The notes under the pieces were generated by a model. The model was not told where the DNA came from. It worked only from the letters and a program-made list of their open reading frames with translations, and searched no databases. Source: Haloplasmatales bacterium 4B (GTDB lineage Bacteria; Bacillota_I; Bacilli_A; Haloplasmatales; Haloplasmataceae). Taken from it: a DNA stretch of 64,000 nt. Below are positions 52,456 through 62,453 of this stretch, piece by piece. Each line of letters begins with the position of its first letter. Positions within the stretch are counted from its first letter, which is position 1. A program made the position numbers and the translations under genes. The stretch lies in NCBI GenBank assembly GCA_003586005.1, contig NSKI01000010.1:1-64000 (forward strand), in the 5' to 3' direction.

Positions 52456-52685
52456 TTTTCTCCTCCTCTATTAACTCTATCTTTATATATTGCCTTTTTT
52501 ATATATGAAAATGTGTACGACTAAAAAATAATTATTATATAAATATTTCTTTGTTGGTTTTTGTAAATTATAATACTCCTCCCAAAGAATATTCTAATAA
52601 CATTATATCAAATATGTATTTTTTAAAAAAGGTAAATATTGCTAATATATAAATAACAAAGTTCAGCTTCAAATTAAAGAAATAC

Positions 52686-52719
52686 AGGAAGAATGAATTC
52701 ATTCTTCCTTTAGATTTTT
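52686..52719 (+). repeat. Copy 2 of a terminator-like repeated element
   Basis: A 34-nt sequence 33/34 identical to 47596-47629, including the AGGAAGAATGA/TCATTCTTCCT stem and the TTTAGATTTTT tail. Here it ends no gene I can see. The surrounding region 52456-53104 is AT-rich and otherwise empty. Confidence 0.75.
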
Positions 52720-53116
52720 TAGGTATTTAGTTTAATGAATCTTTTGGTAATGCTTAAATAAAAGGAAATGCAACTACAGTTTTTTTAATTCAGTATTTTG
52801 GAATATAATATAAGTAAAAGGTAAAGATATTAAAAAAGTTTGTAATTTGGAAATCTAATAAATGAATCTTTATTATGTTAAGCAAGTTTAGATTTTAATA
52901 AAAAAAATTCAAAGAATATATTAACATTGTTTATTATATGTTAGATAATACTTTAGATATATGCATATTTAAATTAAGAATTATTTATGATACAAAATTA
53001 TATAGATATATTATAGAAATTTTTTGGTTTTTAGTTTATAATAGAACTAGGGTCATTTATTTGCTAATAAACGACAAAAGTAATATTGTTGTTTTTAATT
53101 AAGGATGGAGGTTGTT

Positions 53117-54178
53117 ATGAAGAATTCTGAAACAGACAATATGCATCAAGTAGCGGAAAAATATTGGGATTATATTACTCAAAATTATGGTACAGATTTT
53201 TGCGCACTTAAAGATGATGATAAAAATAATATTTATTTAAGGACATACTTTTCAAGATCTTTTCAAGAATCTTATACAATATTTAACAATTTATTTAGTA
53301 ATAATCTAATATTATCAACTCTCAATAAAAAAGATCTTATTAGAATTTTAGATATAGGTACAGGAACTGGTGGAGATATATTTGGTTTCATTGAAGTATT
53401 TGAAAGATATTTTGAGGGGAAAGATGTCAGGTTTTATCCTATTGAAGGGAATAAAGAAACTAAAAAAATTTTCATGAAAATTTTTTTTAATTTTATCAAA
53501 GATAGAAAAAACACCTATAAACTTGTTAAGACTCCAATAAAAACAATTACAGAGTATAATTCTGAGCAATTTGTTAAATATGTGAAAAAACATATTTCTG
53601 CTAAATTATTTGATATTATTTTAAGTTTTAAATTTATTTCTGAAAATGTTGTGAATTTATCATATTATGATTATATGGTTAGTTCAAATAGTTTAATTAT
53701 CGAAAATGGAATTGTTTTAATTGCTGATACAACTAATCATAGTAATGGAAATTATAATTCAATGATATTATTAAGAAACTTAAAAGAATATAAAAAGAAT
53801 ATATATGAAAGTAGAGATAATTTTCGCTTATTACCAATACTACCTAGACCATGTTCAAGGTTAGATAACAAAATTGATGTTAAATTTAGATATAAAAAAG
53901 GAATTTATAAATTTGAATCCAGGGATGTTTTATGTAATAGTAAAAATTCAATGAACTGTTTTCTACAACATGAATTTAGTTTTAATAATGATAATGACAA
54001 AGAGAGATTATGTTGGGTTTTATTATGCTCTGGAAAATTGGGAGAAGTTTTATCAGCTATTTATATGAAAAAAGATTCTAATAATAAATATATTATTGGT
54101 GAACGTGGATGCGAGAAAAATACATGCCAACTTATTAATGATAATATCTTTGATGAGAAATCAGCTTTATTTTTTTAA
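53117..54178 (+). CDS. Class I methyltransferase-like protein, divergent
   Basis: A 353-residue protein. ATG 53117 follows GGATGGAGG; the in-frame ATG at 53105 overlaps that site. The SAM motif is LIRILDIGTGTGGDIFGF (about 75-92), followed by a strand with YPIEGNKETKKIF, where an acidic residue may bind the ribose, and FDIILSFKFISENVV as motif IV. A late Cys cluster (CCSGKL-like region and GCEKNTCQL) could be structural. The overall layout recalls Rsm22/mitochondrial small-ribosomal methyltransferase-like proteins, but this is a weak guess. The gene is monocistronic with a TATAAT at 53037-53042. Confidence 0.7.
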   Translation: MKNSETDNMHQVAEKYWDYITQNYGTDFCALKDDDKNNIYLRTYFSRSFQESYTIFNNLFSNNLILSTLNKKDLIRILDIGTGTGGDIFGFIEVFERYFEGKDVRFYPIEGNKETKKIFMKIFFNFIKDRKNTYKLVKTPIKTITEYNSEQFVKYVKKHISAKLFDIILSFKFISENVVNLSYYDYMVSSNSLIIENGIVLIADTTNHSNGNYNSMILLRNLKEYKKNIYESRDNFRLLPILPRPCSRLDNKIDVKFRYKKGIYKFESRDVLCNSKNSMNCFLQHEFSFNNDNDKERLCWVLLCSGKLGEVLSAIYMKKDSNNKYIIGERGCEKNTCQLINDNIFDEKSALFF

Positions 54179-54213
54179 ATAGATAAGCAAATAATTCTTC
54201 ATTAATATTGGTT

Positions 54214-54250
54214 ATAAAGGAGCTAATTTATTTCATTTAGTTCCTTTTTC
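54214..54250 (+). terminator. Terminator after the methyltransferase-like gene
   Basis: AAAGGAGCTAA pairs with TTAGTTCCTTT (one G-U pair), then T-rich tail. Confidence 0.75.
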
Positions 54251-54336
54251 TTTTTTGGTATTAAACAACAATGTGATAAAGATTTATGGTTTTGACAGGT
54301 GCTTTTTGTTTAAAAATTAAAAGGATATCCATAAAA

Positions 54337-54350
54337 TGTAAGCGTTTATA
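54337..54350 (+). promoter_or_regulatory. cre-like box upstream of the methylaspartate operon
   Basis: TGTAAGCGTTTATA matches the cre consensus at 13 of 14 positions. It is centred about 70 bases upstream of the predicted transcription start, a position from which CcpA more often activates than represses; the direction is uncertain. Confidence 0.6.
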
Positions 54351-54378
54351 AAAATAAAAAATTAATAGGTATTTGCTG

Positions 54379-54407
54379 TTTACAATAGGGCATAGAAAGA
54401 GTATAAT
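54379..54407 (+). promoter_or_regulatory. Promoter of the cit/glm operon
   Basis: -35 TTTACA (54379-54384), 17-nt spacer, -10 TATAAT (54402-54407), about 37 bases before the citC start. Confidence 0.75.
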
Positions 54408-54444
54408 GCAAGTGTATACTATTAATATAGATTAGGTGTTAATT

Positions 54445-55479
54445 ATGTTTATAATTGAAGAGGTTTATTTAGAGAATCGCAAAAAAATTGGTGAATTGAA
54501 GCTATTTCTAAGTAAATTTAATTTAGAACTTGAAAATGATATAGACTATTCTATTGCGGTCTATAACAATGGGAGTATAATAGCCACAGCTTCTAAATCT
54601 AAAAACGTTTTAAAATGTTTTGCTGTAGATGAAGTCTACCAAGGTTTAGGATTGACTAACTCACTTGTTAAGAAAATTGAAGATCGCATGTTTTTAGAAA
54701 GTTTGTATCATTTTTTTATTTTCACGCCAAGTTATAATAAAGGGATATTTAAGAATGTTGGGTATAAAGAAGTCATTACTTCTAATGAGATTACAATATT
54801 AGAAAATGGTAATCAAAGTATTGATAATTTTTTAAAACAAAGAAAAGTTAGTAATAATATTAATGAAAGAAAAAATGGTTGTATTATTATTAATGGTAAC
54901 CCTTTTACATTAGGACATCTTTATTTAATTGAAGAGGCTGCCAAGAAAGTATCTAATTTATTAATCTTTGTTGTGACAGAAGACAAATCAAGTTTTCCAT
55001 TTTCTGTCCGGTTTAGATTAATAAAACAAGGCGTTAATCATTTAAAGAATGTTTTAGTCTTGGAAACTGGCCCTTATTTAATTTCTAATGCGACATTTCC
55101 TACTTACTTTTTAAAGAAAGACATTAATATTGCTAGATTACAAAGTGAAATTGATTGTGACATTTTTATTAAGTATTATAAACCATACTTTAATATCATT
55201 AAACGTTTTGTAGGAACTGAACCATATTGTGAAGTTACAAACGTATATAACTCAGTCATGAAAGAAATACTTCCAAAAAATGGCGTTGAAGTAGTTGAAA
55301 TTGAGCGCAAGGAAATTAATAATGAAATAATTAGTGCCTCAGTTGTTAGAAATCTGTTAAGAGAAGATAATTTAAATCTAGTAGCAAGTTTAGTTCCAAA
55401 AACTACTTTTGATTTTTTAATAAGTGATGAAGCTAAAGTAATTATAAATAAACTTAAAGAAAAAGATACGCGGCATTAA
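54445..55479 (+). CDS. citC: [Citrate/citramalate lyase] acetate:SH-CoA ligase
   Basis: A 344-residue enzyme that acetylates the thiol of the lyase acyl carrier protein, switching the lyase on. ATG 54445 follows AGGTG; GTG 54436 is a weaker option. The N-terminal about 110 residues are GNAT-like (KCFAVDEVYQGLGLTNSLV). The C-terminal part is a nucleotidyltransferase with the HIGH-like motif NPFTLGHLYLIEEAA and the later SASVVRNLL. It is the first gene of the operon. The genes that follow indicate its target is probably a citramalate lyase rather than citrate lyase. Confidence 0.94.
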   Translation: MFIIEEVYLENRKKIGELKLFLSKFNLELENDIDYSIAVYNNGSIIATASKSKNVLKCFAVDEVYQGLGLTNSLVKKIEDRMFLESLYHFFIFTPSYNKGIFKNVGYKEVITSNEITILENGNQSIDNFLKQRKVSNNINERKNGCIIINGNPFTLGHLYLIEEAAKKVSNLLIFVVTEDKSSFPFSVRFRLIKQGVNHLKNVLVLETGPYLISNATFPTYFLKKDINIARLQSEIDCDIFIKYYKPYFNIIKRFVGTEPYCEVTNVYNSVMKEILPKNGVEVVEIERKEINNEIISASVVRNLLREDNLNLVASLVPKTTFDFLISDEAKVIINKLKEKDTRH

Positions 55480-55980
55480 ATGATGAAAATATTAGAGGCT
55501 CGCGATAAACGGGTTGAATTTATTGAAAATCTAATACCTTTGAATAATGTAATTATCTCACTTAGAAGTAATTATCCTGGAACTAACAAAGATAATGAAG
55601 CTACAAGAAAAGTCATTGGTTATATGGATTTATACATAAGAGAAAACATTCCTGTAATGAAATTCCATAAATTGAACAATGGCGAAGGACTCACTTACAT
55701 ATATATTATTAATTCACAAGATGCTGTGAGTATTAAAAATAAAACAGTAGAAATTGAAAATACTCACAAATTAGGACGACTAATAGATATTGATGTTTAT
55801 TATAAATCCATTAAAAGTATCTCTAGAAGTGAACTAAATATCAGCAAAAGAAAATGTTTTATTTGTAATAAAGATGCTTTTTTATGTATTGTGGGGAAAA
55901 CGCATGATTTAGAATTGTTAACTAATTACTTTAAAAGGAACTTAATTGAATATGAAAAATCTCTGTTTAAACATAATTGA
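55480..55980 (+). CDS. citX: Holo-ACP synthase for citrate-lyase-type acyl carrier protein
   Basis: A 166-residue CitX: it transfers the 2'-(5''-triphosphoribosyl)-3'-dephospho-CoA prosthetic group to apo-CitD. Conserved parts are ISLRSNYPGTNKD near the N-terminus, HKLGRLIDIDVY, and a C-terminal RKCFICNKDAFLCI Cys cluster with a following His. The start codon directly abuts the citC stop. The citG start lies within its last codons, so the two maturation genes are coupled. Confidence 0.93.
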   Translation: MMKILEARDKRVEFIENLIPLNNVIISLRSNYPGTNKDNEATRKVIGYMDLYIRENIPVMKFHKLNNGEGLTYIYIINSQDAVSIKNKTVEIENTHKLGRLIDIDVYYKSIKSISRSELNISKRKCFICNKDAFLCIVGKTHDLELLTNYFKRNLIEYEKSLFKHN

Positions 55981-56773
55981 ATATACAAATCAAGCCATGC
56001 TCTATGAATTGTTTACTTATCCATCATTTGGTTTAGTTTCACCACATTCAAGTGGATCTCATCAAGATATGAACGCATTTAATTTTATAGATAGTATATC
56101 AGTATTAAATAAGTATATGTTTCAATTTGCAGAATTAGGTTTTAATTCAGGTAAGATAACGTCGATGTACAATGATGCTGTTGAAATTGGTATATCATGC
56201 GAAAAAGCAATGTTTAAGAAAACATCTGGAATAAATACCCATAAAGGATTAATATTTGTTTTAGGAACACTTGTAGTTAGTAGCGTGAAGGCATTATACG
56301 ATAATGATTCTTTTGAAACCATTTTTGAAAACTGCAAACATTTAGTTTATAGAAAAAGGGATGAAATATATCAGCTTAATGCAGCTAATAAACTAAGTAA
56401 TGGCGAAAAAATATTTTTGCAGTATCAAATTGAAGGTGTGAGAAAAGAAGCTTATTCTGGGTTTCCTATAATACAAAAAGCACTAAAATATATTGACCTT
56501 AATAATAAGGATTCATTAGTTGAGACATTAGTTTTTATAATGAGTTTATGTGATGATACAACTATCATCAACAGAAAAAAAATGAAAAGATTAGATACTG
56601 TTAAAAAGGAAATGAGTGAAATAGTTTCACTTGGGTTTCCTAAAGATTTAATCAATTCAACTAGCCAGAGGTATGAATTGGAAGGAATTAGTCCCGGAGG
56701 ATCAGCTGATTTACTTTGTGGAACAGTCTTTCTTTCATTGATAAAAAATAAGTTTTTAAAGAGGAGCGAGTAA
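55952..56773 (+). CDS. citG: Triphosphoribosyl-dephospho-CoA synthase
   Basis: A 273-residue enzyme that makes the prosthetic-group precursor for CitD from ATP and dephospho-CoA. Typical features are [21 protein letters not shown] with the downstream [25 protein letters not shown], and the C-terminal [10 protein letters not shown] list ATG 55952; TTG at 55946 is better spaced from AAAAGG and is an open alternative. The gene overlaps citX by about 29 bases and is 2 bases from glmS. In many species CitX and CitG are fused; here they are separate. Confidence 0.93.
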   Translation: MKNLCLNIIEYTNQAMLYELFTYPSFGLVSPHSSGSHQDMNAFNFIDSISVLNKYMFQFAELGFNSGKITSMYNDAVEIGISCEKAMFKKTSGINTHKGLIFVLGTLVVSSVKALYDNDSFETIFENCKHLVYRKRDEIYQLNAANKLSNGEKIFLQYQIEGVRKEAYSGFPIIQKALKYIDLNNKDSLVETLVFIMSLCDDTTIINRKKMKRLDTVKKEMSEIVSLGFPKDLINSTSQRYELEGISPGGSADLLCGTVFLSLIKNKFLKRSE

Positions 56774-56775
56774 GT

Positions 56776-57192
56776 ATGAATAGTAAAACAATAGTTATTG
56801 GTGTCATAGGAGCTGATGTACACGCAGTAGGTAATAAGATTATTGATTACGCCTTAACTCAAGCTGGATTTAAAGTTGTAAATATTGGTGTATTATCTAC
56901 TCAAGAAGATTTTATAAACGCTGCAATCGAAACTAATGCAGATGCAATATTTGTATCATCTCTTTATGGGCATGGCGAGTTAGACTGTCAGGGACTAAGA
57001 GAAAAGTGTGATGAAGCCGGGCTCGAAAATATAATATTATATGTTGGTGGTAATATAGTTGTTGGGAAGCAAGACTTTAAAGAGGTTGAAGAACGTTTTA
57101 AAAAACTGGGCTTTAATAGAGCTTACGCCCCAGGTGTAAAAATTGAGACTGGAATTGAAGACATTAAATTAGATTTAAATATAGATAAGTAG
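56776..57192 (+). CDS. glmS: Methylaspartate (glutamate) mutase, B12-binding S subunit
   Basis: A 138-residue cobalamin-binding subunit of adenosylcobalamin-dependent glutamate mutase, which converts L-glutamate to (2S,3S)-3-methylaspartate. The base-off/His-on B12 motif is [11 protein letters not shown] (DxHxxG), with [10 protein letters not shown] and YVGGNIVVG forming the cofactor pocket. Length matches the clostridial S (sigma) chain. It is not glucosamine-6-phosphate synthase, which shares the symbol. glmL and glmE follow directly. Confidence 0.96.
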   Translation: MNSKTIVIGVIGADVHAVGNKIIDYALTQAGFKVVNIGVLSTQEDFINAAIETNADAIFVSSLYGHGELDCQGLREKCDEAGLENIILYVGGNIVVGKQDFKEVEERFKKLGFNRAYAPGVKIETGIEDIKLDLNIDK

Positions 57193-57201
57193 GTGATTAA
57201 A

Positions 57202-58593
57202 TTGGTTCATAATGCCTATCTATTAATAGATTTTGGTAGTACATATACAAAATTGACTTTAGTTGATATTGAAAATGAAGAAATAGTAGCAACGAGTAAA
57301 GCGATAACAACTGTTGAATCTAACATCATGATTGGCTTTGAAGAAAGTTTTGCGATGTTAAATTATGATAAGTCAAAATATCAAATTATCAAAAAATTGG
57401 CTTGTTCATCCGCTGCTGGTGGCTTAAAAATGGTAACTATTGGACTTGTTCCTGAATTAACAGCGGAAGCTGCTAAAAGAGCTGCATTAGGAGCAGGTGC
57501 AAGAGTTCTAAAGACATATAGTTATGAAATATCTAGCGCTGAAGTACAAGAGATTAACAATATGTCTGTTGATATCTTGTTGCTTTCAGGAGGAACAAAT
57601 GGTGGCAATAAAAAAACAATTATAGCGAATGCAGAAATAATTGCTAAAAATTTTAAGAATATTCCAATAATTGTTGCTGGTAATAAATGTGCAAATGATC
57701 AAATTAAAGTGATTTTTGATAAAGCAAAATTGAACTATATTATGACTGAAAATGTTATGCCAACATTAAATGAAATTAATGTAATACCTGTCAGAGAAAA
57801 AATCAGAGAAGTGTTTATGCAAAATATCATAAAATCAAAAGGAATGGATGTTGCGGAAAACTTTATTGATGATATATTAATGCCAACACCTGCTGCTGTA
57901 TTAAAGGCAAGTGAAGTGTTGTCAAGGGGTACTGATAAAGTTGATGGAATTGGTGATATTATTGTGGTAGATATTGGCGGGGCAACAACTGATGTACACT
58001 CTATAGCGGAAGGTAATCCAACAAAACCAGGAATTAATTTAAAAGGCTTGCAAGAACCAATAGCAAAACGCACGGTTGAGGGAGATTTAGGGATGCGTTA
58101 TTCTGCGCTAGCACTCTTAGAAGCTAGTGGAGAGAAATTAATTTCAACTTATTATCCATATGAAGAAATCGTTGAAGCTTGTAAGTATAGACATGATTTC
58201 ATTAATTTCGTACCTGAAACAAATAACGATATTGCCATTGATGAAGTACTTGCAAAAATTTGCACTAAATTAGCGATGAATCGCCATGTGGGATATGTTG
58301 AAATAGCTTATACACCAATAGGTGATGTGTATAATCAATATGGGAAAGATTTACTTGAAGTAAAATATTTAATAGGCACAGGGGGAGTCATTATTCACAG
58401 TGATAATCCTAAAGATATTTTATTAGAAGGAAAGTTTTCTAGTCAAGAACCTACCTTGTTAAAGCCAAAGATTCCGCATATTTGTGTTGATAAATATTAC
58501 ATTTTATCAGCCATGGGATTACTTGCATATGATTTACCAGATAAAGCTTTTAGAATAATGAAAAAATACATTATTGATAAATTGGAGGATTAA
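57202..58593 (+). CDS. glmL: Glutamate mutase reactivating factor MutL/GlmL
   Basis: A 463-residue ASKHA-fold ATPase associated with methylaspartate mutase. The N-terminal phosphate loop is LLIDFGSTYTKLTLVD and the second nucleotide motif is VVDIGGATTDVHS. KLACSSAAGGLKMVTIGLV is diagnostic for the family. I favour TTG 57202, which follows AGGTGA with normal spacing; GTG 57193 overlaps that site and is the alternative. In clostridia the gene lies between the S and E subunits as here; its role is thought to be exchange of damaged cobalamin. Confidence 0.92.
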   Translation: MVHNAYLLIDFGSTYTKLTLVDIENEEIVATSKAITTVESNIMIGFEESFAMLNYDKSKYQIIKKLACSSAAGGLKMVTIGLVPELTAEAAKRAALGAGARVLKTYSYEISSAEVQEINNMSVDILLLSGGTNGGNKKTIIANAEIIAKNFKNIPIIVAGNKCANDQIKVIFDKAKLNYIMTENVMPTLNEINVIPVREKIREVFMQNIIKSKGMDVAENFIDDILMPTPAAVLKASEVLSRGTDKVDGIGDIIVVDIGGATTDVHSIAEGNPTKPGINLKGLQEPIAKRTVEGDLGMRYSALALLEASGEKLISTYYPYEEIVEACKYRHDFINFVPETNNDIAIDEVLAKICTKLAMNRHVGYVEIAYTPIGDVYNQYGKDLLEVKYLIGTGGVIIHSDNPKDILLEGKFSSQEPTLLKPKIPHICVDKYYILSAMGLLAYDLPDKAFRIMKKYIIDKLED

Positions 58594-58596
58594 GAA

Positions 58597-60063
58597 GTGG
58601 AACTAGAGAATAAAAAACTCACTATGGATGAGTTTCTAAAAACTAGAGAAGAAGTTTTAAAAACTTGGAGTACAGGTGAACAAGTTGCAGATTTAGAGAA
58701 AAATATAGAGTATGCTAGAAGCATACCAAAATCCAAGAACTTTGCTTTAAAATTAAAAAAAGCAAAACACAATCAAATTACATTAACACAACCACGTGCT
58801 GGTGTTGCATTGGTTGAAAATCATATTGGATTACTAAGGTATTTATCTGAAGAGGGAGAAGCAGATTTATTACCAACAACAATTGATTCCTACACAAGAC
58901 TTAACCGTTATGAAAACTGTGAATTAGGTCTTGAGGAGTCAAGACGTAATGGGCGTTCAATGCTTAATGGTTTTCCTGTTGTTAATCATGGAGTATTTGG
59001 AGCTAGAAAAGTTCAGGAAAATTTAGATAAACCAGTTCAAGCAAGACATGGAACACCTGATGCACGTTTAATGTCAGAAATTATTCATGCTGCTGGATGG
59101 ACTTCAAATGAAGGAGGAGGAATTTCTTATAATATTCCGTATTCAAAAGATGCTCCTTTAGATAAAACAATTAAAGATTGGCAATATTGTGATAGACTTG
59201 CTGCCATTTATGAAGAAAATGGTGTACCAATTAATCGTGAACCTTTTGGACCGTTAACAGGAACACTCGTTCCACCATCAATGTCGAATGCGGTAGCGAT
59301 AATAGAGGCTTTACTTGCAGCTGAACAAGGAGTCAAGCATATAACAGTAGGATATGGACAGTGCGGTAATCAACTCCAAGATATCGCCGCTATTAAAGCA
59401 TTAGAACAATTAACAGAGTATTCTTTAGAGAAATTTGGTTATAAAAATAGAATTATTACAACAGTATTCCATCAATGGATGGGAGGATTTCCAAAAGATG
59501 AAGCTAAAGCGTATGCGGCTATTTCAAACGCTTCTGTAACTGCAGCTTTAGCAAGGGTTACTAAAGTAATTGTTAAAACTCCACATGAAGCCTTTGGGAT
59601 TCCCACAAAAGAAGCGAACGCAAATGGCTTAAAATGTACTAAAATGGTACTTAATTTAATGGCTGATCAAAAGTCCTATATGTCAAAGAAATTAAAAGAA
59701 CAGCTTAATATAATTAAGGAAGAAACAGAATGTATTCTAGATGCAGTATTTGATGCAGGAAAAGGCGATATGGCTAATGGAGTAGTAGAAGCATTCAAAC
59801 GGGGAATTTTAGATATTCCATTCGCTCCAAGTAAGCATAACGCAAATAAAATATTACCAGCAAGAGATGCTTATGGAGCTGTAAGGTATTTAGACAGTGG
59901 AAATGTTCCATTAACTAAAGAATTAAAAAGTTATAATCGGTATATGTTAGAGAAACGAGCTATTGTTCAAAAACGACCAGTAGATTTTCAAATGACAGTT
60001 GATGATATTTTCGCAATTAGCGAAGGAAGACTTGTTGGGAAACCAGATTTTAGTAAAAGATAG
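58597..60063 (+). CDS. glmE: Methylaspartate (glutamate) mutase, catalytic E subunit
   Basis: A 488-residue catalytic TIM-barrel subunit of glutamate mutase. It starts with GTG behind GGAGG. Segments such as [51 protein letters not shown] and [20 protein letters not shown] (Arg residues binding glutamate) are strongly conserved. It forms E2S2 with GlmS and adenosylcobalamin. The product, 3-methylaspartate, is the substrate of the next gene. Confidence 0.97.
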   Translation: MELENKKLTMDEFLKTREEVLKTWSTGEQVADLEKNIEYARSIPKSKNFALKLKKAKHNQITLTQPRAGVALVENHIGLLRYLSEEGEADLLPTTIDSYTRLNRYENCELGLEESRRNGRSMLNGFPVVNHGVFGARKVQENLDKPVQARHGTPDARLMSEIIHAAGWTSNEGGGISYNIPYSKDAPLDKTIKDWQYCDRLAAIYEENGVPINREPFGPLTGTLVPPSMSNAVAIIEALLAAEQGVKHITVGYGQCGNQLQDIAAIKALEQLTEYSLEKFGYKNRIITTVFHQWMGGFPKDEAKAYAAISNASVTAALARVTKVIVKTPHEAFGIPTKEANANGLKCTKMVLNLMADQKSYMSKKLKEQLNIIKEETECILDAVFDAGKGDMANGVVEAFKRGILDIPFAPSKHNANKILPARDAYGAVRYLDSGNVPLTKELKSYNRYMLEKRAIVQKRPVDFQMTVDDIFAISEGRLVGKPDFSKR

Positions 60064-60072
60064 GAGATAACA

Positions 60073-61332
60073 ATGAAAATAGTTGAAGTTTTATTAAGTG
60101 AAGGAACTACAGGATTTTACTTTGATGACCAGAGAGCAATAAAAAAAGGTGCTAAACAGGATTTATTTATGTATGAAGGTGATGCGATTACCGGTGGATT
60201 CACTAACATTAGACAAAAAGGCGAATCAATTTCTGTTATGTTGGTATTAGAAAATGGACAAATAGCTCATGGTGATTGTGCAGCTGTTCAATATTCAGGA
60301 GCAGGTGGACGTGATCCACTATTCTTAGCGCAAGAATTTATTCCGTTCATTAAAGAAAATATTAGTCCATTATTAATTAATACTGAATTAACATCTTTTA
60401 AGGAATTATCAGAAAAGATTGATCATTTACAAGTGAATGGAAAAAGAATTCATACAGCGATTCGTTATGGAGTAACTCAAGCGATTTTAGATGCTTTTGC
60501 CAAAGCTAGTAATATTACAATGGCTGAAGTTATTCAAAAAGAATATAATATTGACCACGATATATCTAGAATTCCGATTTTTGGTCAATGTGGGGATGAG
60601 CGCTACACAAATGTTGATAAGATGATAATTAAGGGTGTTGATGTAATGCCTCATGCTTTAATAAATAATATTGAAAAGAAGTTAGGATATCAAGGAGAAT
60701 TATTATTAGAGTATGTTACATGGCTACGCGACAGAATTATGAATAAACGTGTAGATACTAATTATTTACCTATATTACATATTGATGTTTATGGGACTAT
60801 TGGAGCGATATTCAATACAGATAATGAAAAGATGGCTGATTATATTGAAACTTTAGCCAATGCTGCACGCCCTTTTAAATTAAGAATTGAAGGTCCTATG
60901 GATGTTGAAAATCGCGAACAACAAATTGAAGCTTTAAGAGCTTTAACAGAGGAAATTGATTTAAGAAATATACCTGTTGAAATAGTTGCTGATGAATGGT
61001 GTAACACTTTAGAAGATATAAAATTATTTGCTGACAAAAAAGCAGGACATATGGTGCAAATTAAAACTCCGGATTTAGGCGGAGTGAATAATATTGTTGA
61101 TGCTGTTTTATATTGTAAAGAAAAAAATATTGGCGCTTATGTTGGTGGAACATGTAATGAAACTAATCGATCTGCTGAAGTAACAACGAATATTTCACTT
61201 GCGTGTGGCGCTGATCAAGTATTAGCTAAACCAGGTATGGGATTTGATGAAGGATATATGATTGTAAATAATGAAATGAATCGGGTAATTAAAATAACAG
61301 ATTATCATAATAATATTAAAAAGGGTGAATAA
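60073..61332 (+). CDS. mal: 3-Methylaspartate ammonia-lyase
   Basis: A 419-residue enolase-superfamily enzyme that deaminates 3-methylaspartate to mesaconate and ammonia. Family segments are EGTTGFYFDDQRAIKKG, GDCAAVQYSGAGGRDPLF, the metal-ligand strands LHIDVYGTIG, LRIEGPMD and VADEWCN, and the catalytic Lys in HMVQIKTPDLGG. A His in this last region is also typical. It lies 9 bases after glmE. With glmS/E it defines the methylaspartate pathway of glutamate fermentation. Confidence 0.97.
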   Translation: MKIVEVLLSEGTTGFYFDDQRAIKKGAKQDLFMYEGDAITGGFTNIRQKGESISVMLVLENGQIAHGDCAAVQYSGAGGRDPLFLAQEFIPFIKENISPLLINTELTSFKELSEKIDHLQVNGKRIHTAIRYGVTQAILDAFAKASNITMAEVIQKEYNIDHDISRIPIFGQCGDERYTNVDKMIIKGVDVMPHALINNIEKKLGYQGELLLEYVTWLRDRIMNKRVDTNYLPILHIDVYGTIGAIFNTDNEKMADYIETLANAARPFKLRIEGPMDVENREQQIEALRALTEEIDLRNIPVEIVADEWCNTLEDIKLFADKKAGHMVQIKTPDLGGVNNIVDAVLYCKEKNIGAYVGGTCNETNRSAEVTTNISLACGADQVLAKPGMGFDEGYMIVNNEMNRVIKITDYHNNIKKGE

Positions 61333-61333
61333 A

Positions 61334-61600
61334 ATGCAACTAGTAAAACCATCAAAAGCGGGAACATACGAATCTAATGATATTTATATTATGTTATTTC
61401 CTGGGAATGAAACAAAAATTGAAGTAGAAAGTATTGTTTATGAAACTTATGGAGATAAAATTGAGAATGTTATTTTTAAAACTCTAAATGAGTATAAAAT
61501 TGAAAATGTCTTAGTTAAGGCTATAGACAAAGGAGCATTAGATTTTACAATTAGAGCTCGATTGATTACCGCAATTAAGCGAGGTGCTACAAATGACTAA
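61334..61600 (+). CDS. citD: Citrate/citramalate lyase acyl carrier protein (gamma subunit)
   Basis: An 88-residue acyl carrier protein. ATG 61334 follows AAGGGTGA; a start at 61325 would overlap the mal stop more. The prosthetic-group Ser is S14 in AGTYESND, matching the AGTxES motif of CitD. The second conserved region is DKGALDFTIRARLITAIKRG. It carries the phosphoribosyl-dephospho-CoA thiol that CitC acetylates. Its last codons overlap the citE start. Confidence 0.93.
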   Translation: MQLVKPSKAGTYESNDIYIMLFPGNETKIEVESIVYETYGDKIENVIFKTLNEYKIENVLVKAIDKGALDFTIRARLITAIKRGATND

Positions 61601-62453
61601 TATTAGGAGAAGTATGTTATTTATACCTGGGAATAATCCAGGAATGTTACAAAGCGCTGATGTGTTTAATGCCGATAGTATTATTATTGACTTAGAAGAC
61701 AGTGTTGCGATAGATGAAAAAGATTCTGCAAGGACTTTAGTTACAGAGCTATTAAAATCTGTACCTATAAATAATGTTGAAACAATAGTTAGAATTAACC
61801 CGTTTGATACCCCTTTTTATGAAAAAGATATAGAAGTAATTAAAAAAACAAATATTGATATGATTCTTTTACCTAAGGCGACAATTGAAAGCATAAAAGA
61901 CTTAGATGAAAGGTTAAAGGATACCAAGATTCAGATAATGGTTTTAATCGAAACATCCCTTGGTGTTCATCAAGTATTTGATATTTTAAATACAACAAAC
62001 CGTTGTTTAGGACTTATGCTTGGTGGAGAAGATTTATGTGTAGATTTAAACTGTGCACGTACAAAATCTGGCGAAGAACTATTATACGCTAGGATGCATG
62101 TTGTTAACTCTAGTCGTGCTTTAAGAAAATTTGTTATTGATACTCCGTTTACGGATACTAATGATTTTGAAGGTTTAACAAAAGATACCTATTTTGCTAA
62201 GAGTATTGGATTTGATGGAAAAGCATCTATTAATCCTCGACAAATTGATACCATTAATTCGGTATTTAATCCAACAGAAGCTGAAATTAATCATGCAAAG
62301 AGAGTGATTGAAGCAAAAGATCTTGCCTTAGAAGCGGGTAAAGGAGTTTTTTCTTTAGATGGGAAAATGGTAGATTTACCGATAATAAAACGAGCAGAAA
62401 AAGTGATTGATACAGCTTTAAAAATAGGATTAATGAAAATAGGTGAAGAGTAA
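61593..62453 (+). CDS. citE: Citrate/citramalyl-CoA-type lyase beta subunit
   Basis: A 286-residue HpcH/HpaI-type TIM-barrel lyase. ATG 61593 follows GAGGTG. Motifs are RRSMLFIPGNNPGML, DSIIIDLEDSVA (metal-binding acids), VRINPFDTPFY, LIETSLGVHQVF and GGEDLCVDL. It cleaves the thioester-bound citryl or citramalyl group. Methylaspartate-pathway genes immediately upstream make citramalyl (releasing pyruvate) more likely than citryl (releasing oxaloacetate), but the family sequence does not decide. It shares one base with citF. Confidence 0.94.
   Translation: MTNIRRSMLFIPGNNPGMLQSADVFNADSIIIDLEDSVAIDEKDSARTLVTELLKSVPINNVETIVRINPFDTPFYEKDIEVIKKTNIDMILLPKATIESIKDLDERLKDTKIQIMVLIETSLGVHQVFDILNTTNRCLGLMLGGEDLCVDLNCARTKSGEELLYARMHVVNSSRALRKFVIDTPFTDTNDFEGLTKDTYFAKSIGFDGKASINPRQIDTINSVFNPTEAEINHAKRVIEAKDLALEAGKGVFSLDGKMVDLPIIKRAEKVIDTALKIGLMKIGEE

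Noticed and set aside
56776-57192. glmS as glucosamine-6-phosphate synthase
   Set aside because: The protein is only 138 residues with a DxHxxG B12 motif; it is the mutase S subunit that shares the symbol.
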